DNA of 50,237 nt from Myxococcota bacterium. Its GTDB lineage: Bacteria; Myxococcota_A; Bradymonadia; UBA7976; UBA1532. The DNA is taken from assembly GCA_018813065.1 (NCBI GenBank), contig JAHJCH010000167.1, positions 1 to 50,237 on the forward strand. The letters are read 5' to 3'. Shown one piece after another: positions 27,690 through 36,800 of the stretch (positions are counted from its first letter, which is position 1; every line of letters starts with the position of its first letter). The position numbers and the translations under genes are program-made. The notes below the pieces were generated by a model. That model was not told the DNA's origin. It saw only the letters and a list, made by a program, of their open reading frames with translations, and searched no databases.

Positions 27690-28318
27690 CAGCGTCCCCC
27701 ATCAGGGGCCACCGCCCCCAGCCCAGCGTTGAGGTCCCCACGCGCGCTGATCTCCGCCGCGTGTGGCGTCATAAACGGCGCCAGCTCAACCATCAGCGCC
27801 CTGCGCGCGCGGGTCAGCAGGGACTTGACCGCCGAGACCGTCGTCTCCAGCAGATCGGCGATGTCTTTAAGGGGCATTCCTTGCTCTTTTTGCAGCAACA
27901 AAACGGCCCGCTGCGTCTCTGGCAGGCTCGCCACGGCCTCGCGCACCGCCCGCTGCATCCGCGCCGCCTCGATCAGCGCATCTGGCGACGCCCCGTGCGT
28001 GTCCATCGGCTCGCGCAGCAGCTCATCGACGGAGATCGGGCGCCGTCGATACTCGGCGCGGCGCACCTCATTAAGGCAGTGGTTGGTGGCGACGCGAAAC
28101 AGGTAGGCCTTAAAGGCCTCGCGGGGCTCATAGCGGGCGCGGGCGCGATAGATCTTGAGGAAGATGTCTTGGGCCAGCTCCTCGCCGCGCGCCTGGTGGC
28201 CGACGAAGCGCACCGTAAAGCGCACGATCGGGCTCCGCCAGCGGGCGAACAGCTCGTTAAAGGCCGCCACGTCCCCGTCACGCACTCGACACATCAGCGC
28301 CGCGTCATCATCGATCAT
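27689..28318 (-). CDS. ECF-type RNA polymerase sigma factor
   Basis: A 209-aa sigma-70 family protein. Region 2 (about residues 14-90) contains FNELFARWRSPIVRFTVRFVG, the core-binding ELAQDIFLKIYRARARY, and AYLFRVATNHCLNEVRR. Region 4 (about 125-175) has LPETQRAVLLLQKEQGMPLKDIADLL and the helix-turn-helix TVSAVKSLLTRARRAL. ATG 28318 overlaps the stop of a 52-aa upstream ORF. The downstream anti-sigma-like and DUF3106 proteins are translationally coupled to it. It probably controls an envelope-stress or surface regulon and may activate its own operon. Confidence 0.92.
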   Translation of the reverse strand: MIDDDAALMCRVRDGDVAAFNELFARWRSPIVRFTVRFVGHQARGEELAQDIFLKIYRARARYEPREAFKAYLFRVATNHCLNEVRRAEYRRRPISVDELLREPMDTHGASPDALIEAARMQRAVREAVASLPETQRAVLLLQKEQGMPLKDIADLLETTVSAVKSLLTRARRALMVELAPFMTPHAAEISARGDLNAGLGAVAPDGGR

Positions 28319-28473
28319 GGCTCATCCATCAACATCTCGAGATCCTCGACCATCTCAAGCTGCTCCAGCAGCTCAAGGGCTTGAATCATCTCCGCTTCAT
28401 CTTGAGGGCGCGGCGTCGGGCTGACGCCCGCGTCAGGGCCGCTGAAGAATAAAATCCCCATCAACCAAAGCAT
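28315..28473 (-). CDS. Small leader protein of the ECF sigma operon (52 aa)
   Basis: ATG at 28473 has GGAGAGG 5 bases upstream, and the stop overlaps the sigma start by 4 bases (ATGA), which argues for a real coupled gene. The product starts with a hydrophobic signal-like segment (MLWLMGILFFSGPDAG), then a Pro-rich turn and an acidic leucine helix (ALELLEQLEMVEDLEMLMDEP). The same acidic Leu/Glu/Asp style ends the anti-sigma-like protein of this operon. It may be a small exported or membrane-attached regulator. No family is recognised. Confidence 0.6.
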   Translation of the reverse strand: MLWLMGILFFSGPDAGVSPTPRPQDEAEMIQALELLEQLEMVEDLEMLMDEP

Positions 28474-28651
28474 GTTGGCCTCTCCGCGGCTCTAGAGCGT
28501 CGTGAGCGGCAAGATGCCACGACCACGCGCCAGCGACGAGCCAGATCGGGTGGCCACGAGCGGAGGCGGGCCGTTGGCCCGTTGAGCATCGTGGCTGCTT
28601 GAGGTGGCCGTTGATGGTGATGTGGGTGTGGCAGATTGGTGCTCACGCCGC

Positions 28652-28674
28652 TCTAAAACCCCATCCCTGATGGG
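28652..28674 (-). terminator. Probable terminator of the chemoreceptor gene
   Basis: On the minus strand, 26 bases after the stop of the receptor gene, CCCATC-AGG-GATGGG forms a perfect 6-bp stem (28660-28674) followed by GTTTTAGAG. The stem is short and the T tract is four bases, so confidence is moderate. Confidence 0.45.
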
Positions 28675-28700
28675 AGGTCGCGATGTAAATGATCGGGCGG

Positions 28701-30839
28701 TCAGAGCTTGAAGCGAGCGCTCAGCGCGCGCATCTCCTCAGCCCGCGCGCTGAGGGCGTGGGCTGTCTCCTCCACGTGCGTGGCGCGCGCGGCGCTGCCT
28801 TTGGCGGAGACGCTGACCTTGTCTACACGCGCGTGGACCTCGGCCAAGACGCCCCCCAGCGCTTGGGCCTGGGCGACGACCTCATGAGCGGTCGAGGCGA
28901 TCAGCCCTGCCTGCCCCGCGCTGACCTGGAGCGCTGAGGCGGTGTGCGCGACATCCTGGCTGCGTTGCACGGACATCGCCACCGTCTCAGCCATCTCTTG
29001 CGTGGTGCTGCTCTGCTCCGAGACGGCGACCGCCAGCTGCCCGATCAGCAGATCTAAGGCGTCCGCCTCCGTCGCGGAGGCCTTGACGCTGCGCTCGGTG
29101 TGCGCCGCCGCGCCCTGAATCGCCTCGACCAAGGCGCCGATCTGCTCCACCGCCTCGCTGGTCTGACCCGCGAGAGCCTTGACCTCCTTGGCGACCACGG
29201 CGAAGCCCCGCCCCGCCTCGCCCGCAGAGGCAGCCTCGATGCTGGCGTTTAAGGCCAAGAGCGTGCTGCGTGAGGCCAGCTTCTCCACCAGATCGACGCT
29301 TTGGCCGATCTTGAGCGCGCTGTCATTGAGCTGGCGCATCTCCTCAAGCGTGGCCTGCGCGCGCGCCTTGCTCGACTCGCTGGCCTTGGAGGCGTTGGTC
29401 CCGATCCGCGCGATCTGCTCGCTCGTCGCCGCCATCTCATCGATCGCAGCGGCGAGCTGCTGCATATCTTGTGAGATCTCAACCGCGCGTTGCCCAAGCT
29501 CCGCCGTGTTTTGAATCACGGTCTCGGCGAAGCGGGCGGCGGCGATCGCCTCATCTTTAATGAGGTTCGCCGCGCGCTCGCTCTGATCACGCGCTTCTTT
29601 GAGAACGCTGATCGAGGTGAGCACCTCGTTGGCCTCAACGGTCACGCTCTGAGAGGCGTCTTCAAGCGACGTCGCGTCTTCTTTGAGCTGCTTAGAGATC
29701 TCACCGATGCGGCTTGAGGACGCATAGATACCCGACGCCAGCCTGTGCATCTCTTGGACGGAGTGGTTGAGGGCTGCGGTCAAGTGCCCAATCTCTGACT
29801 TGGATTGATAATCAGATCGCGCCGTGAGATCGCCTCGTGAGACGGCCTCGGCGATCTTCACCAGCGCGCGGATAGGGGCGCTGAAGCGTCGGCCCAGCCA
29901 GAGGCCCACCCCAGCGATCAAAATCAGCCCACAGCCGATCAAAGCCAGCCCCTTGAGCCAAGCCCCCCGCGCCAACACGTCGAGGGCCTCGATGGGCGTC
30001 TCCACTGCCAAGATCCAGCCTCGCTCAAGATCTGCGTGATAGACGCCAAAGACCGGCTCGCCTCGCGAGGTGAAGCGCCCCGCGACCGTCACCGGGCTGG
30101 CCTTGGCGGCCTCCAGCCCCAGGTGCTTCACAGGCGGCAGTGCCGCCCTCTTCTCCTCCACCACACGCTGCCCCTCGGGCGTGCTGAGGGTGATCTCAAC
30201 GCCCTCTTGGGCGCCTTGGGCCAGGCGCGAGAGGATATGGCCGATGTCCACCTCAAGGGCAACCGCGCCGATGACCTCGCCGTTGGGGCGCCGCACCGGC
30301 ACGGCGATCAGGGCGTGAAAGTGCTCGGCCTCCTCAAAGCCGAAGAAGCCCGTCATGCGCGGCGCGGTGAACCCCGGCCCCAGCAGATCAGCGGGGAGTT
30401 GCTGGCCCGTGTGGCTCTTGGCGCTGCCGAGGTGGCCTGGGCTGAGGCGCACACGGCCACTTTGATCAGCGAGCATGGCGTGGTGAATCTGCCCCCAGTG
30501 GGCCTCTTGAGCGGCCAGCAGACTGCTCAAGGCGAGCGTGGAGGGCGGCGGCGTTAACCCCAAGGTGGCGCGCAGCCACGGCGGCGTGGCTGCCTCAGCC
30601 ACGAGCGCCTCGCTCATCCAAGGGACCCTGGCGAGGCCCTCGGCGAGCCGCTCTAGGCCCTCAAGGTGATGCTCGATAAAGCCTCGCCCGTGGGCGTTGA
30701 TCGAGGTCAAGCGTCGCTCGAGCGCGCGTTCACTGTGCTCACGCAGCGTGTTGATCAGCACGATGTTGGTCAGCAGCAGTGGCGTCAACCCGCCCAAGAT
30801 AAACACGCCGGCGATGCGCGCTCGGAGTGAACGGAGCAT
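28701..30839 (-). CDS. Methyl-accepting chemotaxis protein with extracytoplasmic Cache-like sensor
   Basis: A 712-aa receptor. An N-terminal membrane helix ([21 protein letters not shown]) is followed by a ~270-residue extracytoplasmic domain of Cache type ([43 protein letters not shown]). A second membrane helix ([19 protein letters not shown]) lies near residue 310, then a HAMP domain ([22 protein letters not shown]). The signalling domain carries the conserved hairpin tip ([26 protein letters not shown]). It should bind a small ligand and control CheA, hence flagellar or gliding behaviour. No che genes are adjacent. ATG 30839 overlaps no neighbour; the 73-bp gap to the VOR operon end is short. 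Confidence 0.92.
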   Translation of the reverse strand: MLRSLRARIAGVFILGGLTPLLLTNIVLINTLREHSERALERRLTSINAHGRGFIEHHLEGLERLAEGLARVPWMSEALVAEAATPPWLRATLGLTPPPSTLALSSLLAAQEAHWGQIHHAMLADQSGRVRLSPGHLGSAKSHTGQQLPADLLGPGFTAPRMTGFFGFEEAEHFHALIAVPVRRPNGEVIGAVALEVDIGHILSRLAQGAQEGVEITLSTPEGQRVVEEKRAALPPVKHLGLEAAKASPVTVAGRFTSRGEPVFGVYHADLERGWILAVETPIEALDVLARGAWLKGLALIGCGLILIAGVGLWLGRRFSAPIRALVKIAEAVSRGDLTARSDYQSKSEIGHLTAALNHSVQEMHRLASGIYASSSRIGEISKQLKEDATSLEDASQSVTVEANEVLTSISVLKEARDQSERAANLIKDEAIAAARFAETVIQNTAELGQRAVEISQDMQQLAAAIDEMAATSEQIARIGTNASKASESSKARAQATLEEMRQLNDSALKIGQSVDLVEKLASRSTLLALNASIEAASAGEAGRGFAVVAKEVKALAGQTSEAVEQIGALVEAIQGAAAHTERSVKASATEADALDLLIGQLAVAVSEQSSTTQEMAETVAMSVQRSQDVAHTASALQVSAGQAGLIASTAHEVVAQAQALGGVLAEVHARVDKVSVSAKGSAARATHVEETAHALSARAEEMRALSARFKL

Positions 30840-30912
30840 GGATGAGATTCCTCACGCTTTGTTGGTGTGGCGTCTCTTCTTCGAGAGGTGGGCGGATCGG
30901 CTTAAGGCAAGC

Positions 30913-32340
30913 TCAGCCGTTTTGTTGCTCGCGGACATACTGATAGCCGCGCGTGAAGGCCTCGATGTTCATCTCGACGAGGCTCTTCTTCTTGATCAGC
31001 TCTGGCAGGGTCTTGATGACATACTCAAAGGGGAACGCGTCCGTGGCGGCGGTCAGCGCGCCGAGCAAGATCACGTTGGCGACCTTGGAGGTGCCCATCT
31101 GATTGGCCATCTCAGAGGCGGGGATCAGCACCGTCTTGATGTCGGTGCGCGTCGGCGCGGTCTTGACCATGCTGGTGTCCACCAAGAGCACGCCGCCAGG
31201 GACCACCTCCGCCTCAAACTTCTCCAATGAGGGCTGGTTCATCACCGCCAGCATCGTGGGCTCCTCCACGAGCGGCGTGCCGATGCGCTCATCGGCGATG
31301 TTCACCTGACAGTTGGCCGTGCCACCGCGCATCTCCGGCCCATAAGAGGGGATCCATGAGACCTTGCTGCCCGCGCGCATGGCCAGCTGCGCCCAGAAGA
31401 GGCCCATGGTCAGGATGCCCTGGCCGCCGAAGCCCGCGAACTTGCAGTGCATCTCCTGGGGCTTGGACTGGCTGGGATCGGCGACGGTGGCGCCAACAAA
31501 GTCCTTGAGGTAGGCCCCAACAGCCTCAGGCTCGAAGGGCTTGATCACCCGATCCCAGCTGCCCGGCTCACGCGCCTTGCTCTCATCCTTAAAGACGCCC
31601 AGCGGGAAGACCTTGGTCATGTGCTCCAGCATCCAGTCGCGGGCGTCAGGCGGGGTCATCTTCCACCCCGAGGGGCAGGTGGAGAGGATCTCGATGAAGC
31701 TGTAGCCGCGCCCCTCGATCTGGATCTGGAGGGCCTTACGAATGGCCTTACGGGCCTTCATAATGTGCTTGGAGTTGCCAATCGCCACGCGCTCGACGTA
31801 GGTCGGCGCCGTCAGCGTGGAGATCATCTCACACATGCGAATGGGGTTGCCGTGGATGCCCTCGACGCGCCCCCCCGGCGTGGTGGTGGTGTGCTGCTCG
31901 ATCAGCGTCGTCGGCGCCATCTGACCGCCGGTCATCCCGTAGATGGCGTTGTTGATGAAGATAACCGTGATGTTCTCGCCCCGGTTGGCGGCGTGGATGG
32001 TCTCAGCGGTGCCGATGGCGGCCAGATCACCGTCGCCCTGATAAGAGAGGACGATGGAGTTGGGGTTGGCGCGCTTGATCCCGGTGGCGACGGCGGGCGC
32101 GCGGCCATGAGCGGCTTGGATGTGCCCAGTGTCGAAGTAGTAAAAGCCAAAGACGGCGCAGCCAACAGGAGAGACGAAGACCGTGCGGTCTTGCACCCCG
32201 AAGTCCACCAGCGCCTCGGCGATCATCTTATGGACGTTGCCATGTGAGCAGCCTTGGCAATAGTGCGTGGACTCTAAGGCCGGGCCGGTCTTGCGCTCAA
32301 AGGTGCCATAGAGGGCGTTGGGCTTCTCATAGACCTTCAT
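30913..32340 (-). CDS. 2-oxoacid:ferredoxin oxidoreductase beta-gamma fusion (VOR/KOR type)
   Basis: A 475-aa protein combining two subunits. Residues about 1-270 form the thiamine-diphosphate beta subunit: CQGCSHG, VGCAVFGFYYFDTGHIQAAHGRAP, and the TPP motif SYQGDGDLAAIGTAETIHAANRGENITVIFINN. After a linker, residues about 293-475 form the gamma subunit (CKFAGFGGQGILTMG, YGPEMRGGTANCQVNI). In most organisms these are separate chains. With the alpha and ferredoxin subunits upstream it should oxidise branched-chain 2-oxoacids, or 2-oxoglutarate, to acyl-CoA with reduction of ferredoxin. It follows the alpha gene after 2 bases. Confidence 0.9.
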   Translation of the reverse strand: MKVYEKPNALYGTFERKTGPALESTHYCQGCSHGNVHKMIAEALVDFGVQDRTVFVSPVGCAVFGFYYFDTGHIQAAHGRAPAVATGIKRANPNSIVLSYQGDGDLAAIGTAETIHAANRGENITVIFINNAIYGMTGGQMAPTTLIEQHTTTTPGGRVEGIHGNPIRMCEMISTLTAPTYVERVAIGNSKHIMKARKAIRKALQIQIEGRGYSFIEILSTCPSGWKMTPPDARDWMLEHMTKVFPLGVFKDESKAREPGSWDRVIKPFEPEAVGAYLKDFVGATVADPSQSKPQEMHCKFAGFGGQGILTMGLFWAQLAMRAGSKVSWIPSYGPEMRGGTANCQVNIADERIGTPLVEEPTMLAVMNQPSLEKFEAEVVPGGVLLVDTSMVKTAPTRTDIKTVLIPASEMANQMGTSKVANVILLGALTAATDAFPFEYVIKTLPELIKKKSLVEMNIEAFTRGYQYVREQQNG

Positions 32341-32342
32341 GC

Positions 32343-33401
32343 TTAACCCTCCTCGCCCAAGATCGCGTCATATTGATCCAGCAGCTCATTGCCTGTGGGC
32401 ACGACGCCACCGCAGCGGCCGAAGAAGCGCACCTGGGCGGTGTGACCGACGGCGAGCTTGACGTCCTCGACCATCTGCCCCGTGCTCAGCTCGGAGACGA
32501 GGAACTTCTTGGTCTTCTCCGCCAGCTGCGCGAGGCGCTTGGTGGGGAAGGGGTAGAGGGTGATGGGCCTGAAGATCCCCACCTTCTGACCCTTGGCGCG
32601 GGCCAAGGCGATGGTGGAGAGGGCCACGCGAGAGACAATCCCGTACGCCACCACGATCAGATCGGCGTCCTCGATGTCGCTCTCCTCGAAGCGCACATCC
32701 TCGACCTCACAGCGCTCATACTTGGCCTGTAGCTTCAGGTTATGGGCCTCAAGCTCATAGGGATCGAGGTAGATGGAGTTGATCAGGTTGCCGCGCGTCG
32801 CGGGCGTGCCATCCACGGCCCAGCTGCGGTGATCCGTGGTCAGCGCCTTGGGCTCAGGGATATCCACCGACTCCATCATCTGCCCGACGAAGCCGTCGGT
32901 GAGGATGCAGGCGGGGTTGCGGTACTTCTCGGCCAGCTCAAAGGCCAGCCCGGTCAGATCGCACATCTCTTGGGCGCTGTTGGGCGCCAGGACGATCAGG
33001 CGATAGTTGCCGTGCCCGCCGCCCTTGGTGGCCTGAAAGTAGTCGCTCTGCTCGGGGGCGATGTTGCCCAGGCCGGGGCCGCCGCGCTGCACGTCCACCA
33101 CCACGGCGGGGACCTCGGCGCCCGCGCAATAAGAGAGGCCCTCTTGCTTGAGGCTAAAGCCAGGGCTGGCCGTCGCCGTCATGCTGCGGATGCCCATCCC
33201 GGCGGTGCCGTAGAGCATATTGACCGCCGAGACCTCAGACTCCGCTTGAATGAATGTCCCGCCGAGGGCTGGGAAGTGAATCGCCGCCGCGTGGGCGATC
33301 TCACTGGCGGGGGTGATGGGATAACCAAAGTACGCACGGCAGCCCGCCGCGAGGGCGCCAATAATGATGGCGTCGTTTCCCTTCATCAACTGTGTAGCCA
33401 T
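32343..33401 (-). CDS. vorB: 2-oxoacid:ferredoxin oxidoreductase alpha subunit, VorB-like
   Basis: A 352-aa alpha subunit. MKGNDAIIIGALAAGCRAYFGYPITPASEIAHA is the opening typical of the VorB (3-methyl-2-oxobutanoate oxidoreductase) group. ESEVSAVNMLYGTAGMGIRSMTATASPGFSL carries the pyrimidine-binding Glu of the thiamine site. The length of about 350 aa fits VorB and is shorter than the PorA-like chains. ATG 33401 follows GGAGGTGCTGTAG. It is flanked by ferredoxin and beta-gamma genes in one operon. A 2-oxoglutarate enzyme is the main alternative; proximity to leucine catabolic genes favours a branched-chain substrate. Confidence 0.88.
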   Translation of the reverse strand: MATQLMKGNDAIIIGALAAGCRAYFGYPITPASEIAHAAAIHFPALGGTFIQAESEVSAVNMLYGTAGMGIRSMTATASPGFSLKQEGLSYCAGAEVPAVVVDVQRGGPGLGNIAPEQSDYFQATKGGGHGNYRLIVLAPNSAQEMCDLTGLAFELAEKYRNPACILTDGFVGQMMESVDIPEPKALTTDHRSWAVDGTPATRGNLINSIYLDPYELEAHNLKLQAKYERCEVEDVRFEESDIEDADLIVVAYGIVSRVALSTIALARAKGQKVGIFRPITLYPFPTKRLAQLAEKTKKFLVSELSTGQMVEDVKLAVGHTAQVRFFGRCGGVVPTGNELLDQYDAILGEEG

Positions 33402-33413
33402 CTACAGCACCTC

Positions 33414-33629
33414 CTACGGTTTAACGACGCGGATCGCGCCGGGCTCAGGGCAGGCATAGAAGCAGAGCCCACAGCCTGTGCAATTTTCGCCGGTGTAATA
33501 AACCGGACGGTAGCTCGCGCTGTTAAGCTTGTCGCCGATGGCGATGCACTGCTTAGGGCAGACGCCCATACAAAGTTCGCAGCCTTTGCAGAGCTCTGAG
33601 GCGACTTCCAGGTAAGGCACGCCGGCCAT
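33414..33629 (-). CDS. 2x[4Fe-4S] ferredoxin subunit of the oxidoreductase (VorD/KorD type)
   Basis: A 71-aa ferredoxin. Two cluster motifs are visible: CKGCELCMGVCP and CTGCGLCFYACP, each CxxCxxCxxxC followed by Pro. The start is ATG 33629 with AAGGGGG upstream; the frame extends to 33932 but the extra N-terminal residues do not resemble a ferredoxin. It is first in the operon, 12 bases ahead of the alpha subunit, and should carry electrons from the thiamine site to a free ferredoxin. The short N-terminus and direct fusion of motifs to a Pro-Lys end are typical of the delta subunit. Confidence 0.9.
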   Translation of the reverse strand: MAGVPYLEVASELCKGCELCMGVCPKQCIAIGDKLNSASYRPVYYTGENCTGCGLCFYACPEPGAIRVVKP

Positions 33630-33874
33630 TGGAACCCCCTTATTTCGCTCGAATGAAAACCGATACTCCCTTGTGGTTTGATCGGCACCCCGCCTCCATA
33701 GCAGCAATCGAGGCCGGTTTTCCAGAAGATGCGTCAGAGAAAGCGCGCGGCGAAGCGAAGCGGGGGTTTCCTCAACATCGGCGCCGATTTTGGGGAGATC
33801 GCGCGAGGCGAGCGGGGAGGAGGGGCGGGGCGAAATTACAGTGAAGTTGAGGTCTTGAAGGGGGCGGGAGGGCT
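33630..33874. other. Intergenic region upstream of the VOR operon
   Basis: A 245-bp gap holding the likely minus-strand promoter of the VOR operon and the 3' end of the giant surface-protein transcript. An inverted pair GAAAACCG (33655-33662) / CGGTTTTC (33715-33722) is 50 bases apart. No clear -35/-10 pair or T-tract terminator is seen. Confidence 0.35.
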
Positions 33875-36800
33875 TTAGCGGCGGCGGCGCCGTGAGAGGA
33901 AGCCCAGGGCCAGCAGCAAGCTCAGCTGCCACGCGGCGGGGGGCAGGGCGCCCGAGGCGCTGACGCAGCCGCCGCAGCCCGAGCCCTTGATGGAGCCCAG
34001 GTCATCGGGGACGAGCGGATCAGTGTCGGCCAGCCGCTCATCGCCGTCGGAGACGCCGTCGCCGTCCGTGTCGGGCGACAGGGGATCGGTGCCCAGGGTC
34101 AGCTCATCGCCATCAGAGATGCCGTCGCCGTCGGTGTCACCCAGCATCGGGTCGGTGCCCTGGTTGGCCTCCTCCACGTTGCTGATGCCGTCGCCGTCGC
34201 TGTCGCCGTCGCAGACATCACCTTGGCCGTCGCCGTCGATGTCGCCTTGATCACCGTTGCTGGTGGTGCGGCAGTTGTCTTGAGCATCGCTGACGCCGTC
34301 GTTATCGCTGTCGGAGTCGAAGGCGTCGGAGGTGCCGTCGCCGTCGGTGTCGATGACGCCCTCTTGATCATCGGGGGTGCCGTCGCCGTCGCTGTCGGTG
34401 TCGATGTAGTCCGGCACGCCGTCGCCGTCGCTGTCCTCGTTGCCTTCATCGGCGTCGGGGATGCCGTCGCCGTCGCTGTCATCATCCAGGGCGTCGATCA
34501 CGCCGTCGCCGTCCGTGTCATCCTCGCCCTCGGACTGATCAGAGATGCCGTCGCCGTCGCTGTCGTCATCAAGGTAGTCGGGCACGCCGTCTTCATCGGT
34601 GTCACCGGCGCCCTCGTCCACGTCGGAGATGCCGTCGCCGTCGCTGTCGTCGTCGAGGTAGTCGGGCGTGCCGTCCTCATCGGCGTCGCCGCCGCCCTCG
34701 TCGGCGTCGGGGATGCCGTCGCCGTCGCTGTCATCATCCAGGTAGTTGGGCGTGCCGTCCTCATCGCTGTCCATGGCGCCCTCATCGCCGTCGAGGATGC
34801 CATCGCCGTCGGCGTCATCATCGAGGTAATCGGGCAGGCCATCCTCATCCGTGTCGCCGTCGCCCTCAGCGGTGTCGGAGATGCCGTCGCCGTCGGCGTC
34901 ATCATCGAGGTAATCGGGCGTGCCGTCGCCATCGACGTCATCGCCGCCCTCATCGCCATCGGAGATGCCGTCGCCGTCGCTGTCGTCGTCGAGGTAATCG
35001 GCCACGCCGTCCTCATCAGCATCCCCATCCCCCTCGGTGGCGTCGGGGATGCCGTCATTATCGCTGTCCTCATCGAGGAAGTCGGGCACGCCGTCCCCAT
35101 CGGAGTCCGCGCCGCCCTCATCCGCGTCGCTGATGCCATCATCATCGCTGTCGTCGTCGAGGGCGTTGGGCACGCCGTCGCCGTCCGTGTCCTCGCCGCC
35201 CTCATCCACGTCGGGGATGCCATCGCCGTCGCTGTCCGTGTCGAGGTAGTTGGGCACGCCGTCATCGTCGGTGTCCTCATCGCCCTCATCCGCGTCGGGG
35301 ATGCCGTCGCCGTCGGCGTCGGTGTCCAGCGCGTCGATCACGCCGTCCTCATCCGCGTCGCCCGTGCCTTCATCCACGTCGGGGATGCCGTCGCCGTCGG
35401 CGTCATCGTCGAGGTAGTTGGGCACGCCGTCACCGTCGGTGTCCGCGCCGCCCTCATCCACGTCGCTGATGCCATCACCATCCGTGTCATCGTCGAGGTA
35501 ATCGGGGATGCCGTCCTCGTCAAAGTCGCCGCTGCCCTCATCCACGTCGGGGATGCCGTCGTTGTCGCTGTCGGTGTCGAGGTAGGCGGGGATGCCGTCG
35601 CCGTCATCATCATTGAGGCCCTCATCGCCGTCGCTGACGCCGTCATTGTCCGAGTCATCATCTAAGCGATCGGGCACGCCGTCCTCGTCGGCGTCGCCGT
35701 CGCCCTCGTCAGCGTCGGGGATGCCGTCGCCGTCGCTGTCCTCATCGAGGTAGTCGGGGATGCCGTCGTCGTCGCTGTCGCCCGCGCCTTCGGTGGCGTC
35801 GGGGATGCCATCATCATCGGCGTCATCATCGATGCGATCGGGCACGCCGTCGCCGTCGCTGTCCTCGTCGCCCTCGTCGGCGTCGGGGATGCCGTCGCCG
35901 TCGCTGTCGTCGTCGAGGTAATCGGGCACGCCGTCCTCGTCGGTGTCGCCGTCGCCCTCGTCCTCGTCGAGGATGTCATCATTGTCTGAGTCATCATCGA
36001 GGAAGTCGCGCACGCCGTCGCCGTCCGTGTCCTCGCCGCCCTCGGTGGCGTCGGGGATGCCGTCGCCGTCGCTGTCATCATCGAGGTAGTTGGGGATGCC
36101 GTCGCCGTCGGCGTCATCGTCGCCCTCCACGGTGTCGCCGATGCCGTCGCCGTCGGTGTCATTGTCCAGGTAGTCAGGGATGCCGTCGCCGTCGCTGTCG
36201 CCGAGGCCCTCATCGGCGTCGGACACGCCATCACCGTCCGCGTCCTCATCGAGGTAGTTGGGGATGCCGTCGCCGTCATAATCGCCGTCGCCCTCATCGG
36301 CGTCGGGGATGCCGTCGCCGTCGCTGTCGTCGTCGAGGTAATCGGGCACGCCGTCGCCGTCGCTGTCCTCGCCGCCTTCGTCGGCATCGCTCACGCCGTC
36401 ATTGTCGCTGTCCTCATCGAGGTAGTCGGGCACGCCGTCGCCGTCGCTGTCACCGGCGCCCTCGGTCGCGTCGGGCACGCCGTCGCCGTCGGCGTCGTCG
36501 TCGAGGTAGTCAGGCACGCCGTCCTCATCCGCGTCACCGCCGCCCTCGTCGGCGTCGGGGATGCCGTCGCCGTCGCTGTCGTCGTCGAGGTAGTTGGGCA
36601 CGCCGTCTTGATCTGTGTCGCCGTCGCCCTCGTCGGCGTCGGGGATGCCGTCGCCGTCGCTGTCGTCGTCGAGGTAATCGGGCACGCCGTCCTCATCGCG
36701 GTCACCGTCGCCCTCGTCGGCGTCGGCGATGCCGTCATCGTCGCTGTCGCGGTCGAGGTAGTCGGGCACGCCGTCCTCATCGCTGTCGCCGTCGCCCTCA

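Noticed and set aside
34223..35665. Long plus-strand open frame (480 codons) opposite the 84-bp repeats
   Set aside because: It is the mirror of the repeat array: Val/Ala/Ile-rich periodic translation with no start signal. The minus-strand frame gives a coherent calcium-binding protein.
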